Numbered from the stretch's first letter, positions 17,110 through 24,541 are shown. The stretch is DNA of 25,672 bases from Lachnospiraceae bacterium (GCA_024689605.1 JAILDD010000148.1:1-25672); one strand, 5' to 3'. Translations and numbers: made by a program. The notes: generated from the letters alone by a model not told the origin.

Positions 17110-18482
17110 AGATCATAATCATCGGATCCGGGCGTACGGGGCGTCTTTTGATCTCGGCCTTATCTCTGGAAAAATACGATATAGTGGTGATTGATAAAGA
17201 AAGAAAACTTATTGATGAGATCACGGATAAATACAGCGTAAACGGTATCGTGGGAAGCGGTGCGTCAAGGGAGACTCTGATCGCAGCCGGAGCTGCCACT
17301 GCGGATGCGATCGTAGCACTGACTCCTGTGGACGAGATCAATCTTTTAAGCTGCATGCAGGCCAAAAATCTGGGAACGCGTTATGCGGCGGCAAGGATCA
17401 GCATGCCGGATTTTGCGGAAGAAAGTGAGAATCTCAAGTGCGAATATAAAATTGACCATATTATCAAGGCAAGAGAAGATGTGGCGGGTGAGATATATCA
17501 GAATATAGGCATGCCCGGGAATACCAAGATTACCGGTTACTGGAAAAACGGTCTGTATCTGCTGGACCTGAATCTCCTGGAAGATTCGCCTCTGTGCGGA
17601 AGGACACTTAATGATATTAAAAAAACCAACAGCTTAAGCATAATGGTGGTGGCAGTACTCCGTGAAGGCAAACTTACTATACCTGACGGCAATTGTGTGG
17701 TGAATGCAGGAGATAATCTGACGATCGTTATTGGTGAGAATGAACTTCCGGAAACCTTAAGGTCTCTCGGTATACACCGGAAAAAGGTTAAGAAGGTTAT
17801 GCTGGTGGGAGGAAATACTATCAGCGAGTATCTTCTGACACTGATGGAAAAAGACGGATACAGGATCACTATTCTGGAGAAGGATGCTGACAGGTGCAGG
17901 GAATTAATGGATAGGTTTCCTCACTGCAGGATCCTTTGTACAGGTGAGGGTGAGCTGCTGGAAATACTGAAAGAAGAGCAGCTTTCGTATATGGATATGG
18001 TGGTATCGCTTACCGACAGTGATGAAACAAATCTGGTTGTCAGTATGTTTTCCTGGTCGTGCCGCATCCCGAGTGTATTTACCTATGTGGATGTTACCGA
18101 ACATCTGCAACTGCTTCACAAAGTAAACATAGATATAACTGTTTCTGCAGTAGAAACAGCAGCTTTTAAAGCGATGCGCTTTATTCGTTATCATGACGGC
18201 AATCTGCCTCAGAAAGAATTGGGAAAATTCTATCTGGCAGCGGAAGGCCGGGCAGAGATCAAGGAATTACTGGCCGGAAAAGACTTCGGACTTTTAAATG
18301 TACCCTTTAAGGATCCTAAGTTTAAACTTAAAAAAGGCGTGCTTATCGCAGCCATATTACGCGGTGATAAAACTATAGTTCCCACAGGTGATACCTGTAT
18401 TACGGAAGGAGATCAGGTGATCATAACCACATCCCGTAAGCTGAAGATACGCAATTTAAATGATATAAAGGCTTTATCATGA
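17106..18482 (+). CDS. TrkA-type double RCK (KTN) regulatory protein
   Basis: The 458-residue cytoplasmic protein has the TrkA architecture of RCK_N (about 1-120), RCK_C (about 138-220), RCK_N (about 232-350) and RCK_C (about 375-455). The first Rossmann motif is intact (IIIIGSGRTGRLL) with an acidic residue ending strand 2 (VVIDKE), so it should bind NAD(H) or another nucleotide. The second (VMLVGGNTISEYLL) has lost the GxGxxG spacing. TrkA normally gates the TrkH potassium channel, but no trkH or ktrB is present. The gene instead overlaps the CPA1 antiporter by 4 bases, with GGAGGG 8 bases upstream of the ATG. I infer it gates the antiporter. A role as TrkA for a TrkH encoded elsewhere is the main alternative, so I give no symbol. 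Confidence 0.9.
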   Translation: MKIIIIGSGRTGRLLISALSLEKYDIVVIDKERKLIDEITDKYSVNGIVGSGASRETLIAAGAATADAIVALTPVDEINLLSCMQAKNLGTRYAAARISMPDFAEESENLKCEYKIDHIIKAREDVAGEIYQNIGMPGNTKITGYWKNGLYLLDLNLLEDSPLCGRTLNDIKKTNSLSIMVVAVLREGKLTIPDGNCVVNAGDNLTIVIGENELPETLRSLGIHRKKVKKVMLVGGNTISEYLLTLMEKDGYRITILEKDADRCRELMDRFPHCRILCTGEGELLEILKEEQLSYMDMVVSLTDSDETNLVVSMFSWSCRIPSVFTYVDVTEHLQLLHKVNIDITVSAVETAAFKAMRFIRYHDGNLPQKELGKFYLAAEGRAEIKELLAGKDFGLLNVPFKDPKFKLKKGVLIAAILRGDKTIVPTGDTCITEGDQVIITTSRKLKIRNLNDIKALS

Positions 18483-18551
18483 TCCCGTTTTCTCTTTTTC
18501 TGCCGCTTTCAATATTTTGTTTTACAGATTATAAATATACGAAAAGTATTC

Positions 18552-18557
18552 TATAAT
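18552..18557 (+). promoter_or_regulatory. Candidate -10 element for the SDR gene
   Basis: This is a consensus TATAAT in the AT-rich 121-base gap after the RCK gene, 46 bases before the SDR start. A weak -35 (TTATAA, 18529-18534) lies at 17-base spacing. No terminator hairpin was seen between the RCK gene and this site. Confidence 0.5.
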
Positions 18558-18603
18558 GTAAACTGATGCGGAAACATATCACAAAAGAAGGAGGTATCGG
18601 CAA

Positions 18604-19632
18604 ATGAAGGCGTTGTTCATCGGAGGTACAGGACAGATCAGCATGGCTATTGTAAAGCGTCTGGCAGAGGAGACCGACTGGGAAGTATGGCTTTTAAACA
18701 GGGGCAACAGGAATGAAGAACTTCCGGAAGGTGTTCACAGCATTGTTGCCGATATCCATGATGAAAATGATGTGGCGAAAAAGACAAGCGGAATGACTTT
18801 TGACACGGTATGCGAGTTTATCGGATTCAAAGTGGAAGATGTGGAAAGGGATTACAGGCTTTTTAAGGGTAAGACAAGGCAGTATATCTTTACAAGCTCT
18901 GCTTCAGCCTACCATAAGCCTGCGGCAGGCTATATCATCACGGAAGGAACTGCACTGGCAAATCCCTACTGGCAGTATTCCAGGGACAAGATCGCGTGCG
19001 AGGATTTCCTGATGAAAAAATACAGGGAGGAAGGCTTTCCGGTTACCATAGTGAGGCCGAGCCACACCTATGACGAGAGGCATATTCCTCTGGGTGTACA
19101 CGGTAAGAAGGGATTCTGGCAGGTTATAAAACGTATGCTCGAGGGAAAGCCGGTAATAATTCAAGGGGACGGAACATCCCTGTGGACGCTTACTTTCAAT
19201 AAGGATTTTGCAATCGGATACACAGGGCTTATGGGCAACCGCCATGCTATCGGTGAAGCATTCCAGATAACGGGTGATGAGACCCTAAGCTGGAATCAGA
19301 TATATGCGACCATTGCTGATGCACTGGAGGTAGAACTAAAGGCATATCATGTATCCTCTGAATTTCTGGCGGCAGCAGGGGATCCTTATGGTTTCGATTT
19401 TGAGGGAAGCCTTATAGGAGACAAGGCTGTGTCCGTTGTTTTTGATAACAGCAAATTAAAAATGGCTGTGCCGGATATGAAGACTACTGTCCGCTATGAC
19501 CAGGGAGTGCGAATCGCGCTTAAGTATGTACTGGACCACCCGGAATGCCAGGTCGAGGATCCTGAGTTTGATGAATGGTGTGACAGGGTGATCAGCGTGC
19601 TGGATAAGGCCAAGGCGGAACTAAAGCCGTAA
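18604..19632 (+). CDS. NAD-dependent epimerase/dehydratase-like (extended/atypical SDR)
   Basis: The 342-residue Rossmann protein begins KALFIGGTGQISMAIVKRLAE, a GGTGxxS nucleotide motif where the final Gly is Ser. It continues with WLLNRGNR (basic residue after strand 2, hinting at NADP), FTSSASAY and a catalytic-type YSRDK (YxxxK). The middle and C-terminal parts (TIVRPSHTYDERHIP, VIIQGDGTSLWTL, FNKDFAIGYTGLMG) resemble the CSP41/sugar-nucleotide epimerase-like branch found in bacteria and plastids. The substrate is unknown. GGAGG lies 9 bases before the ATG, and the gene appears to be transcribed alone. Confidence 0.83.
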   Translation: MKALFIGGTGQISMAIVKRLAEETDWEVWLLNRGNRNEELPEGVHSIVADIHDENDVAKKTSGMTFDTVCEFIGFKVEDVERDYRLFKGKTRQYIFTSSASAYHKPAAGYIITEGTALANPYWQYSRDKIACEDFLMKKYREEGFPVTIVRPSHTYDERHIPLGVHGKKGFWQVIKRMLEGKPVIIQGDGTSLWTLTFNKDFAIGYTGLMGNRHAIGEAFQITGDETLSWNQIYATIADALEVELKAYHVSSEFLAAAGDPYGFDFEGSLIGDKAVSVVFDNSKLKMAVPDMKTTVRYDQGVRIALKYVLDHPECQVEDPEFDEWCDRVISVLDKAKAELKP

Positions 19633-19666
19633 GGGGGCGTGTAGGCCAATAGAAGATTTTTCAGAC

Positions 19667-19695
19667 TTGCAAATTACATGAAATTTATATATAAT
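19667..19695 (+). promoter_or_regulatory. Promoter of the amidotransferase/ABC transporter operon
   Basis: TTGCAA (19667-19672), 17 bases and TATAAT (19690-19695) form a good sigma-A promoter. The expected transcript start is near 19702, giving a structured leader of about 117 bases before the TTG start at 19819. Confidence 0.75.
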
Positions 19696-19713
19696 GTTCT
19701 GCGTGATAAGGAC

Positions 19714-19747
19714 AAGGGCGTCTGCTGAATATAGTAGGCGCCCTTTT
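19714..19747 (+). promoter_or_regulatory. Leader hairpin, possible attenuator
   Basis: AAGGGCGTCTGCT pairs over 13 positions (two G-U) with AGTAGGCGCCCTT around the 6-base loop GAATAT; the 3' arm ends in TTTT. It starts only about 12 bases after the predicted transcript start and 72 bases before the start codon. The short T-run makes full termination uncertain. A second, bulged stem (CGGTGTATCGCA with TGCGTATCCG) could form just 5' of the ribosome binding site. Confidence 0.5.
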
Positions 19748-19818
19748 CGGTGTATCGCATGGGCAGGGGAAATTTCATTGTCACTGATCGATTGCGTATC
19801 CGGAGGGAGGTGGATCCT

Positions 19819-20541
19819 TTGAGACCTGTTATCGGTTTGATACCGCTGTATGATGACGAAAAAGAAAGTTACTGGATGCTTCCCGGTTATATGATGGCCA
19901 TAGAAAATGGAGGCGGACTGCCGGTAATGCTTCCTCTTACTGCCGACAGGGACGAGCTTGATGAAGCATACAGCTTGTGCAACGGGCTGCTCTTTACCGG
20001 TGGACATGATGTTTCGCCTGATATCTACGGTGAAGTCAGGAAAGAAAATTGTGGCACTGCATGTGAAGACAGGGATTCCATGGAATGTTATCTTATGGAC
20101 AGGTGCCTTGATGATGACAAGCCCTTCCTCGGTATCTGCAGGGGGATACAGCTTATGAACGCACACCTGGGCGGCACACTGTACCAGGACCTTCCGTCAG
20201 AGTATGACTGCAAAGTGGAGCACCATATGTCGCCGCCCTATGACAGAAAGGCCCATACAGTAGATGTCTTGGAAAATACTGTTCTGGCGAGTATAATAGG
20301 ATGCGGAATTCATGAGGTGAACAGCTATCACCATCAGGCAGTCAAAGAGCTGTCGCCTGAAGTGACCGCAATGGCCGTTTCGGAAGACGGGCTGATCGAG
20401 GCGATTGCTGTGAGAAATCACAGTTTTGCAATAGGGGTGCAATGGCATCCTGAGTTTTCCTACATTAACAATGAGGAAAGCCAAAAAATCATTACGGCAT
20501 TCGTGGAAGAATGCAGAAAAGGAAGGAGTACAAAACTATGA
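19819..20541 (+). CDS. Class I glutamine amidotransferase-like hydrolase (peptidase C26, PuuD-like)
   Basis: The 240-residue cytoplasmic enzyme belongs to the gamma-glutamyl hydrolase / gamma-Glu-GABA hydrolase family. The triad is intact: C107 in LGICRGIQLMNAHLGG, and H210 and E212 in GVQWHPEFS. LLFTGGHDVSP is the family oxyanion loop, and VNSYHHQAVKEL is also typical. The start is taken as TTG at 19819 because a near-perfect GGAGGGAGG lies 8 bases upstream, and the protein then begins at the first strand (RPVIGLIPLYDD); the frame is open further upstream but without a ribosome binding site. The stop codon overlaps the next ATG (ATGA). Placement ahead of an amino acid ABC transporter suggests it processes a gamma-glutamyl compound that is taken up, though the substrate is not evident. 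Confidence 0.88.
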   Translation: MRPVIGLIPLYDDEKESYWMLPGYMMAIENGGGLPVMLPLTADRDELDEAYSLCNGLLFTGGHDVSPDIYGEVRKENCGTACEDRDSMECYLMDRCLDDDKPFLGICRGIQLMNAHLGGTLYQDLPSEYDCKVEHHMSPPYDRKAHTVDVLENTVLASIIGCGIHEVNSYHHQAVKELSPEVTAMAVSEDGLIEAIAVRNHSFAIGVQWHPEFSYINNEESQKIITAFVEECRKGRSTKL

Positions 20542-21395
20542 AAAAGAAAATGTTGGCAATGGTAATGAGCTGTTTTATGGTGGCTGCAGCAGGAGGCTGC
20601 ACCGGTTCCGAAGCAGAACCCGCAACTGCACCTGAGAACACAGAAACTGAAGAGGCTGTTGAAACAGAGGAGGCAGCACAGACAGAAACACAGACTGAAG
20701 CAAAGGACACATCCGGCAAGGTATGGAAGATCGCTACAGATACTGCGTTCAAGCCTTTTGAGTACACAGATGACAGCGGTAACTTCGTAGGAATCGATAT
20801 GGATATCCTTGCAGCTGTAGCTGAAGATCAGGGTTTTGAGTACGAAGTACAGGTTCTCGGATGGGATGCTTCCATCGCAGCATGCCAGGCAGGACAGGCA
20901 GACGGCATGATCGCCGGTGCATCCATCACAGAAGAGAGAAAAGAATCCGGCTGGATCTTCTCAGACGGATACTATGATGCAAATCAGTGCATGGCAGTAG
21001 AAGCTTCATCAGACATTGACGGTTTTGATGACCTTAACGGTAAAGCTGTTGCTGTAAAGACAGGTACCATGAGTGCAGCATATGCTGAAAGCCTTGCTGA
21101 CCAGTATGGTTTCACCATCACTTACTTTGAGGATTCACCTACTATGTATCAGGCTGTTGTAGGCGGACAGGTTGCAGCTACATTCGATGATACCCCTATC
21201 ATGGCATCAAACATAAAGGATACAGGCATCGCAATGAAGCTTGTTGACGGTACAGGAAATGATCCCGCTGCATACGGTTTTGCAGTATTCAATCCCGACA
21301 ACCAGGAGCTCGTTGACATGTTCAACGCAGGTCTTGCAAACATCAAGGCAAACGGCACATACGATGAGATCATTGCAAAGTATCTTGGTGAATAA
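20538..21395 (+). CDS. Polar amino acid ABC transporter, substrate-binding lipoprotein
   Basis: The 285-residue family 3 solute-binding protein has a lipoprotein signal (basic MKKK, hydrophobic core, A-G-G-C with C21 lipidated). A Thr/Glu-rich linker (about 24-55) leads to the two-lobed binding domain. Typical motifs are IATDTAFKPFEYTDDSGNF, GIDMDILAAVAED, GMIAGASITEERK (with the ligand-binding Arg replaced by Lys in this alignment), FSDGYYDAN and AVKTGTMS. It captures a polar or charged amino acid outside the cell for the permease and ATPase encoded downstream. The ATG at 20538 overlaps the preceding stop, with GGAAGGAG about 10 bases upstream. Its coding sequence favours highly used codons more than its neighbours, consistent with abundant expression. 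Confidence 0.93.
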   Translation: MKKKMLAMVMSCFMVAAAGGCTGSEAEPATAPENTETEEAVETEEAAQTETQTEAKDTSGKVWKIATDTAFKPFEYTDDSGNFVGIDMDILAAVAEDQGFEYEVQVLGWDASIAACQAGQADGMIAGASITEERKESGWIFSDGYYDANQCMAVEASSDIDGFDDLNGKAVAVKTGTMSAAYAESLADQYGFTITYFEDSPTMYQAVVGGQVAATFDDTPIMASNIKDTGIAMKLVDGTGNDPAAYGFAVFNPDNQELVDMFNAGLANIKANGTYDEIIAKYLGE

Positions 21396-21406
21396 TGCGT
21401 ATAATG

Positions 21407-21500
21407 TATATTAAACGTATTTAGTTATTGCGCTTTCGCGGCAGATGAGCATATCCGCTGTCTGCTGCGAAAGCAGCAAATACTTAATCCGTTTAATATA
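21407..21500. repeat. Long imperfect inverted repeat between binding-protein and permease genes
   Basis: The left arm 21407-21445 is complementary to the right arm 21461-21500 over about 40 positions with a few mismatches, one 1-base bulge and a 15-base loop. The ends (TATATTAAACG and CGTTTAATATA) pair perfectly over 11 bp, and the inner stem (GCTTTCGCGGCAGA with TCTGCTGCGAAAGC) over 14 bp with one G-U. No T-run follows, so it is not a normal terminator. It may stabilise the upstream binding-protein message, or be a short dispersed repeat of MITE type. Confidence 0.85.
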
Positions 21501-21538
21501 AATCAGTCGGAAGGATCCGGCTCAGTGGAGAACTATTT

Positions 21539-22210
21539 ATGATTAAAATTCTTTCTGTTTATGGGTGGCTGCTGCTGACAGCTCTTGGCAGGACCTTGCT
21601 GCTGGCTCTTTTGGGATTATTCTTTGCATGCATCATAGGCATGATCTTCGGTATCATGGGGGTTATCAAAAACCGAGTCTGCAATATAATCTCACAGGTG
21701 TTTGTCGACGTAATACGAGGCGTTCCCATGATCGTCCTCGCATTTTTCATATATTTCGGTGTGCCCTATTTCTTCAATACCATAATCGGCGGTTTTTCCA
21801 TAAACCTTACGGCGCTTCAGGCCGGTACTATATGTCTTGCCCTTAACTGCGGTGCATATATGGCGGAAATCGTCCGTGCCGGCATACAGTCGGTTGATGT
21901 GGGACAGATGGAGGCGGCCAGGTCACTGGGCCTTACCTATGGGATGGCCATGAGAAAAGTCGTGCTTCCTCAGGCAATCCGCACTATGATCCCTACGTTT
22001 ATCAATCAGTTCATCATTACGCTGAAGGATACTTCCATCCTGTCGGTAATCGGATTTCCGGAACTTGTTAATACCGCCAAGAATGTTCAGGCCAATACTT
22101 TCATGTCTTTCCAGACATGGGCTATTGTCGGAGTAATGTACCTGATCGTTATCACCATCCTTTCGCGCAGTGCAAAGGTGGTTGAAAGGAGGCTCAACGT
22201 TGGCAGATAA
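21539..22210 (+). CDS. Polar amino acid ABC transporter, permease
   Basis: This is a 223-residue His/Glu/Gln/Arg-type inner-membrane permease, with about five membrane segments. The cytoplasmic EAA loop is present as [29 protein letters not shown], the contact site for the ATPase. Further family motifs are [22 protein letters not shown] and [19 protein letters not shown]. The ATG at 21539 has GTGGAG 8 bases upstream. A single permease gene implies a homodimer. It lies 143 bases after the binding-protein gene, separated by the long inverted repeat, and its end overlaps the ATPase start by 11 bases. Confidence 0.95.
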   Translation: MIKILSVYGWLLLTALGRTLLLALLGLFFACIIGMIFGIMGVIKNRVCNIISQVFVDVIRGVPMIVLAFFIYFGVPYFFNTIIGGFSINLTALQAGTICLALNCGAYMAEIVRAGIQSVDVGQMEAARSLGLTYGMAMRKVVLPQAIRTMIPTFINQFIITLKDTSILSVIGFPELVNTAKNVQANTFMSFQTWAIVGVMYLIVITILSRSAKVVERRLNVGR

Positions 22211-22943
22211 TAATGAGATCAAGATCAAAGTCGATCATCTGAAGAAGAGTTTTGGAAACCTTGAAGTTCTCAAGGATATTTCCGTAGAGATCACAAAGGG
22301 CGAAGTGGTATGTGTGATCGGACCTTCAGGTTCGGGAAAGTCCACCTTCTTACGCTGTCTCAACAAGCTGGAAAGTCCTACTTCCGGCACTATACTGATC
22401 GACGGAAATGATATTACGCAGAAAAAGGTGAATATCAACCATGTCCGTGAAAATATAGGAATGGTGTTCCAGCATTTCAATCTTTTTAATAACCTTAACA
22501 TCATGGACAACTTAACTCTTGCCCCCGTGCAGCTGAAGAAGTGTTCAAAGGAAGAAGCTGTGAACAGGGCAAAGGATATGCTGAAGAAAGTCGGTCTTGA
22601 GGATAAAGCGGGAAGTTATCCCAAACAGCTTTCCGGTGGCCAGAAGCAGCGTGTCGCCATTGCAAGGGCACTTTGCATGCAGCCTGACATAATGCTTTTT
22701 GATGAGCCCACATCGGCCCTGGATCCGGAGATGGTAGGTGAAGTACTGCAGGTTATGAAGGATCTTGCGGCAGAAGGCATGACAATGGTGATCGTTACTC
22801 ATGAGATGGGCTTTGCCAGGGAGGTGGCTCACAGGGTTATATTCATGGACGGAGGCTATATTGTTGAAGAAGGCACTCCGCAGGAAGTACTGCTTAATCC
22901 CAAAGAGGAAAGAACCATTGATTTCCTGAATAAGGTTCTGTAA
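22200..22943 (+). CDS. Polar amino acid ABC transporter, ATP-binding protein (GlnQ family)
   Basis: The 247-residue ATPase is complete, with Walker [11 protein letters not shown]-loop MVFQHFNLF, signature [15 protein letters not shown], Walker [15 protein letters not shown] and H-loop [10 protein letters not shown]. The close match of [16 protein letters not shown] and [16 protein letters not shown] to GlnQ/HisP proteins supports amino acid transport. The start is TTG at 22200, since AAAGGAGG lies 7 bases upstream; this puts the ribosome binding site and start inside the end of the permease gene, an 11-base overlap indicating coupling. The next gene follows after 10 bases. Confidence 0.96.
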   Translation: MADNNEIKIKVDHLKKSFGNLEVLKDISVEITKGEVVCVIGPSGSGKSTFLRCLNKLESPTSGTILIDGNDITQKKVNINHVRENIGMVFQHFNLFNNLNIMDNLTLAPVQLKKCSKEEAVNRAKDMLKKVGLEDKAGSYPKQLSGGQKQRVAIARALCMQPDIMLFDEPTSALDPEMVGEVLQVMKDLAAEGMTMVIVTHEMGFAREVAHRVIFMDGGYIVEEGTPQEVLLNPKEERTIDFLNKVL

Positions 22944-22953
22944 TGGAGGAGTT

Positions 22954-23538
22954 ATGAAAAATATCATTACCATCAGCAGACAATTCGGAGCAGGGGGAAG
23001 CACCATAGGAAGGGCCGTCGCAGACAGGCTGGGTTTCTACTACTGTGATAAGGATATGATACTTAGGGCTGCAATGGAGAGCGGGAGCCTTTCACCGAAG
23101 GAAGTTCACTTCTATGACGAGCGTGTTCCCAGGGAATGGGGATTCGGACAGAGCCTTTTTGATTTTTACAACAAGCCCCTTGATGTAAGGCTTTTTGAGG
23201 CACAGAGGGATGCGATAATGAAGGTGGCCGAAAAAGGCAACTGTGTGATAGTGGGACGTAATGCCAATATCATACTCAAGGAGTTTGATAAGACCCTGCA
23301 CGTTTTCATCTCAGCCTCCGAGAATTTCAGGCTGAAGAGAATGCAGGAGGAAATGCCGGATGTTCCGGAGGACAAAGTACTTGACCGTCTCCGTTCTGTG
23401 GATAAGGTAAGGAAGAAATACTGCAAATACTACACCAACACCGAGTTCGGCAACGCCGCATATTATGACCTGTGCGTAAAGAGCTCTACCCTTGGGATTG
23501 ATGCCAGCATAGACCTTATCTGTGAGGTGGCAAAATAG
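22954..23538 (+). CDS. Cytidylate kinase-like protein
   Basis: The 194-residue P-loop protein belongs to the cytidylate kinase-like family (Cytidylate_kin2 type), common in Clostridia in addition to the true Cmk. The nucleotide loop is ITISRQFGAGGSTIGR (residues 5-20), followed by LGFYYCDKDMIL, CVIVGRNANIIL and a lid-type region with SENFRLKRMQEE and RSVDKVRKKYCKYYTN. The substrate is not established for this family. A strong GGAGGAG precedes the ATG by about 3-7 bases, and it is 10 bases after the ABC ATPase, so it is the last intact gene of the operon. A link with transport is not obvious. Confidence 0.88.
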   Translation: MKNIITISRQFGAGGSTIGRAVADRLGFYYCDKDMILRAAMESGSLSPKEVHFYDERVPREWGFGQSLFDFYNKPLDVRLFEAQRDAIMKVAEKGNCVIVGRNANIILKEFDKTLHVFISASENFRLKRMQEEMPDVPEDKVLDRLRSVDKVRKKYCKYYTNTEFGNAAYYDLCVKSSTLGIDASIDLICEVAK

Positions 23539-23672
23539 GAGCTGCTGTATTTGCTTTTCTTTGCTGGCTCGCCTACAGATATCGTGTAGAAGCTGCAAAA
23601 AGGCACAACTCCTTCCTTGCTGAAGACGGCGGTCGTATGATGGTCAGCGACGCCGGTATGAACGGGAACTGA
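23538..23672 (+). pseudogene. C-terminal fragment of a membrane protein (no start codon)
   Basis: Directly after the cytidylate kinase-like gene, another frame is open for about 45 codons and ends in TGA at 23670-23672, at the base of a terminator. It encodes a membrane-helix-like stretch (AAVFAFLCWLAYRYR) followed by VEAAKRHNSFLAEDGG and a short tail. No ATG, GTG or TTG with a ribosome binding site precedes the helix, and the frame is closed upstream at 23523. It reads like the end of a membrane protein whose 5' part was deleted. A chance open frame remains possible. Confidence 0.4.
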
Positions 23673-23707
23673 TAACAGGTTTCCATAATCGGGAGCCTGT
23701 TATTTTT
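23672..23707 (+). terminator. Terminator at the end of the ABC transporter operon
   Basis: ATAACAGGTTTCC, the 6-base loop ATAATC and GGGAGCCTGTTAT form a 13-bp stem (two G-U pairs), followed by TTTTAT. It begins at the last base of the preceding fragment's stop codon. Confidence 0.88.
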
Positions 23708-23708
23708 A

Positions 23709-23717
23709 TGCTATAAT
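23709..23717 (+). promoter_or_regulatory. Extended -10 promoter upstream of gene remnants
   Basis: TGCTATAAT is a perfect extended -10 immediately after the operon terminator. It would start transcription near 23724, just before the remnant frame beginning at 23741. No -35 is visible. Confidence 0.5.
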
Positions 23718-23740
23718 CTAATAAAAGTATGGACTAAAGG

Positions 23741-24369
23741 ATGGAACCTGTTGTTTTTTCGAGTACCTATGGTATGCTCATAAATAATGACCTGTTTGAA
23801 AAGGAAGGGCTTAGTGTTCCGACCACCTATGATGAACATACCGGTGCTATTTATAAATCAGTGTCCTGTACCTACACAGCGAATACCGATTATCATTTCC
23901 CGTCTTTCGACCCTATAACAAGTAACGGCGTTACTGCAACACCATCTATGTGGACAGCGACAAGTTCTCGACATATGCCATCCTTTACGAGGATACTGAA
24001 AAAGGATCCGGCCCTCATGTCCATGACTGTCATCCCTGCGAGAGGGGACACATTTTCAGCTACCATGTATTCAAGGAGCCTACTACGGAAACGGACGGCT
24101 ATGCCGGCTGGGTATGCGACCGCTGTGGCATATTTGATCCCGACCATGCTGACTTTACCGGCCCTGCCGGATACATCATCCTTTCTGCCCATCCCGACGT
24201 GACCCTTTCCATAAGCTTCGCCTATGAGGAAGAGGAGTATGTGCTCACCGTAAAGGGCGACAATCCTAAGATCGCAGAATACCTTGCAACGGGAGACCTT
24301 TTCTACGGCTTCATATACCTCGGCGACGGCTTCGGGCTGGAGAAAGCGGCAGAGGTTCCAAAGCCGTGA
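23741..24369 (+). pseudogene. Chimeric remnant: sugar-binding-protein piece joined to a frameshifted Cys-rich protein
   Basis: The first ~32 codons encode FSSTYGMLINNDLFEKEGLS and VPTTYDE, a clear internal segment of family 1 (UgpB-like) ABC sugar-binding proteins; the normal N-terminal ~120 residues and everything after it are missing. The frame continues into unrelated sequence (SVSCTYTANTDYHFPSFDPI) and turns to low-complexity shadow after about 23930. The sensible reading then moves to another frame, open from 23926 to the stop at 24367-24369, with NTIYVDSDKFSTYAILYEDT. It has two CxxC pairs (CHPC and CDRC), an EPTTETDGYAGWVCDRCG motif like those of secreted Clostridial proteins, and YLATGDLFYGFIYLGDGFG. 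A single-base frameshift near 23926-23931 would join them. No ribosome binding site precedes either part. Confidence 0.6.
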
Positions 24370-24408
24370 GTGAATAGGAAATAAAGCAAAGCCTTATACA
24401 GCACAAGT

Positions 24409-24445
24409 ACCTGCCCGGAAAGATAACCGGGCAGGTTTCTATTTT
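24409..24445 (+). terminator. Terminator after the remnant region
   Basis: ACCTGCCCGG and CCGGGCAGGT form a perfect 10-bp stem around an 8-base loop, followed by TTCTATTTT. It isolates the Fic gene from upstream transcription. Confidence 0.88.
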
Positions 24446-24489
24446 GGAGTAAAAATCGTAAGTATTCCAGTTTTATTGATTGCATACAA

Positions 24490-24519
24490 TGAAAAATAGT
24501 GAAAAAATAGTGAAAATTT
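24490..24519 (+). repeat. A-rich tandem motif upstream of fic
   Basis: TGAAAAATAG, TGAAAAAATAG and TGAAAATTTA lie in tandem with a period of about 10-11 bases, i.e. one helical turn. Phased A-tracts of this kind bend DNA, and they end about 25 bases before the extended -10 element of the Fic gene. Confidence 0.5.
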
Positions 24520-24541
24520 AATGTAAGTTTTTGACTCGTTT

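Noticed and set aside
23950..24369. Independent 139-codon gene starting at GTG 23950
   Set aside because: There is no ribosome binding site, and sensible protein sequence continues upstream of the GTG in the same frame (NTIY) until a stop at 23923, so it is better read as a truncated or frameshifted remnant.
24303..24485. Possible small minus-strand gene over the terminator at 24409
   Set aside because: The frame passes through a strong intrinsic terminator stem and has no ribosome binding site.
24482..24520. CRISPR-like short tandem repeats before the Fic gene
   Set aside because: There are only two to three A-rich copies with a 10-11-base period and no spacers; this is a promoter-proximal A-tract, not an array.
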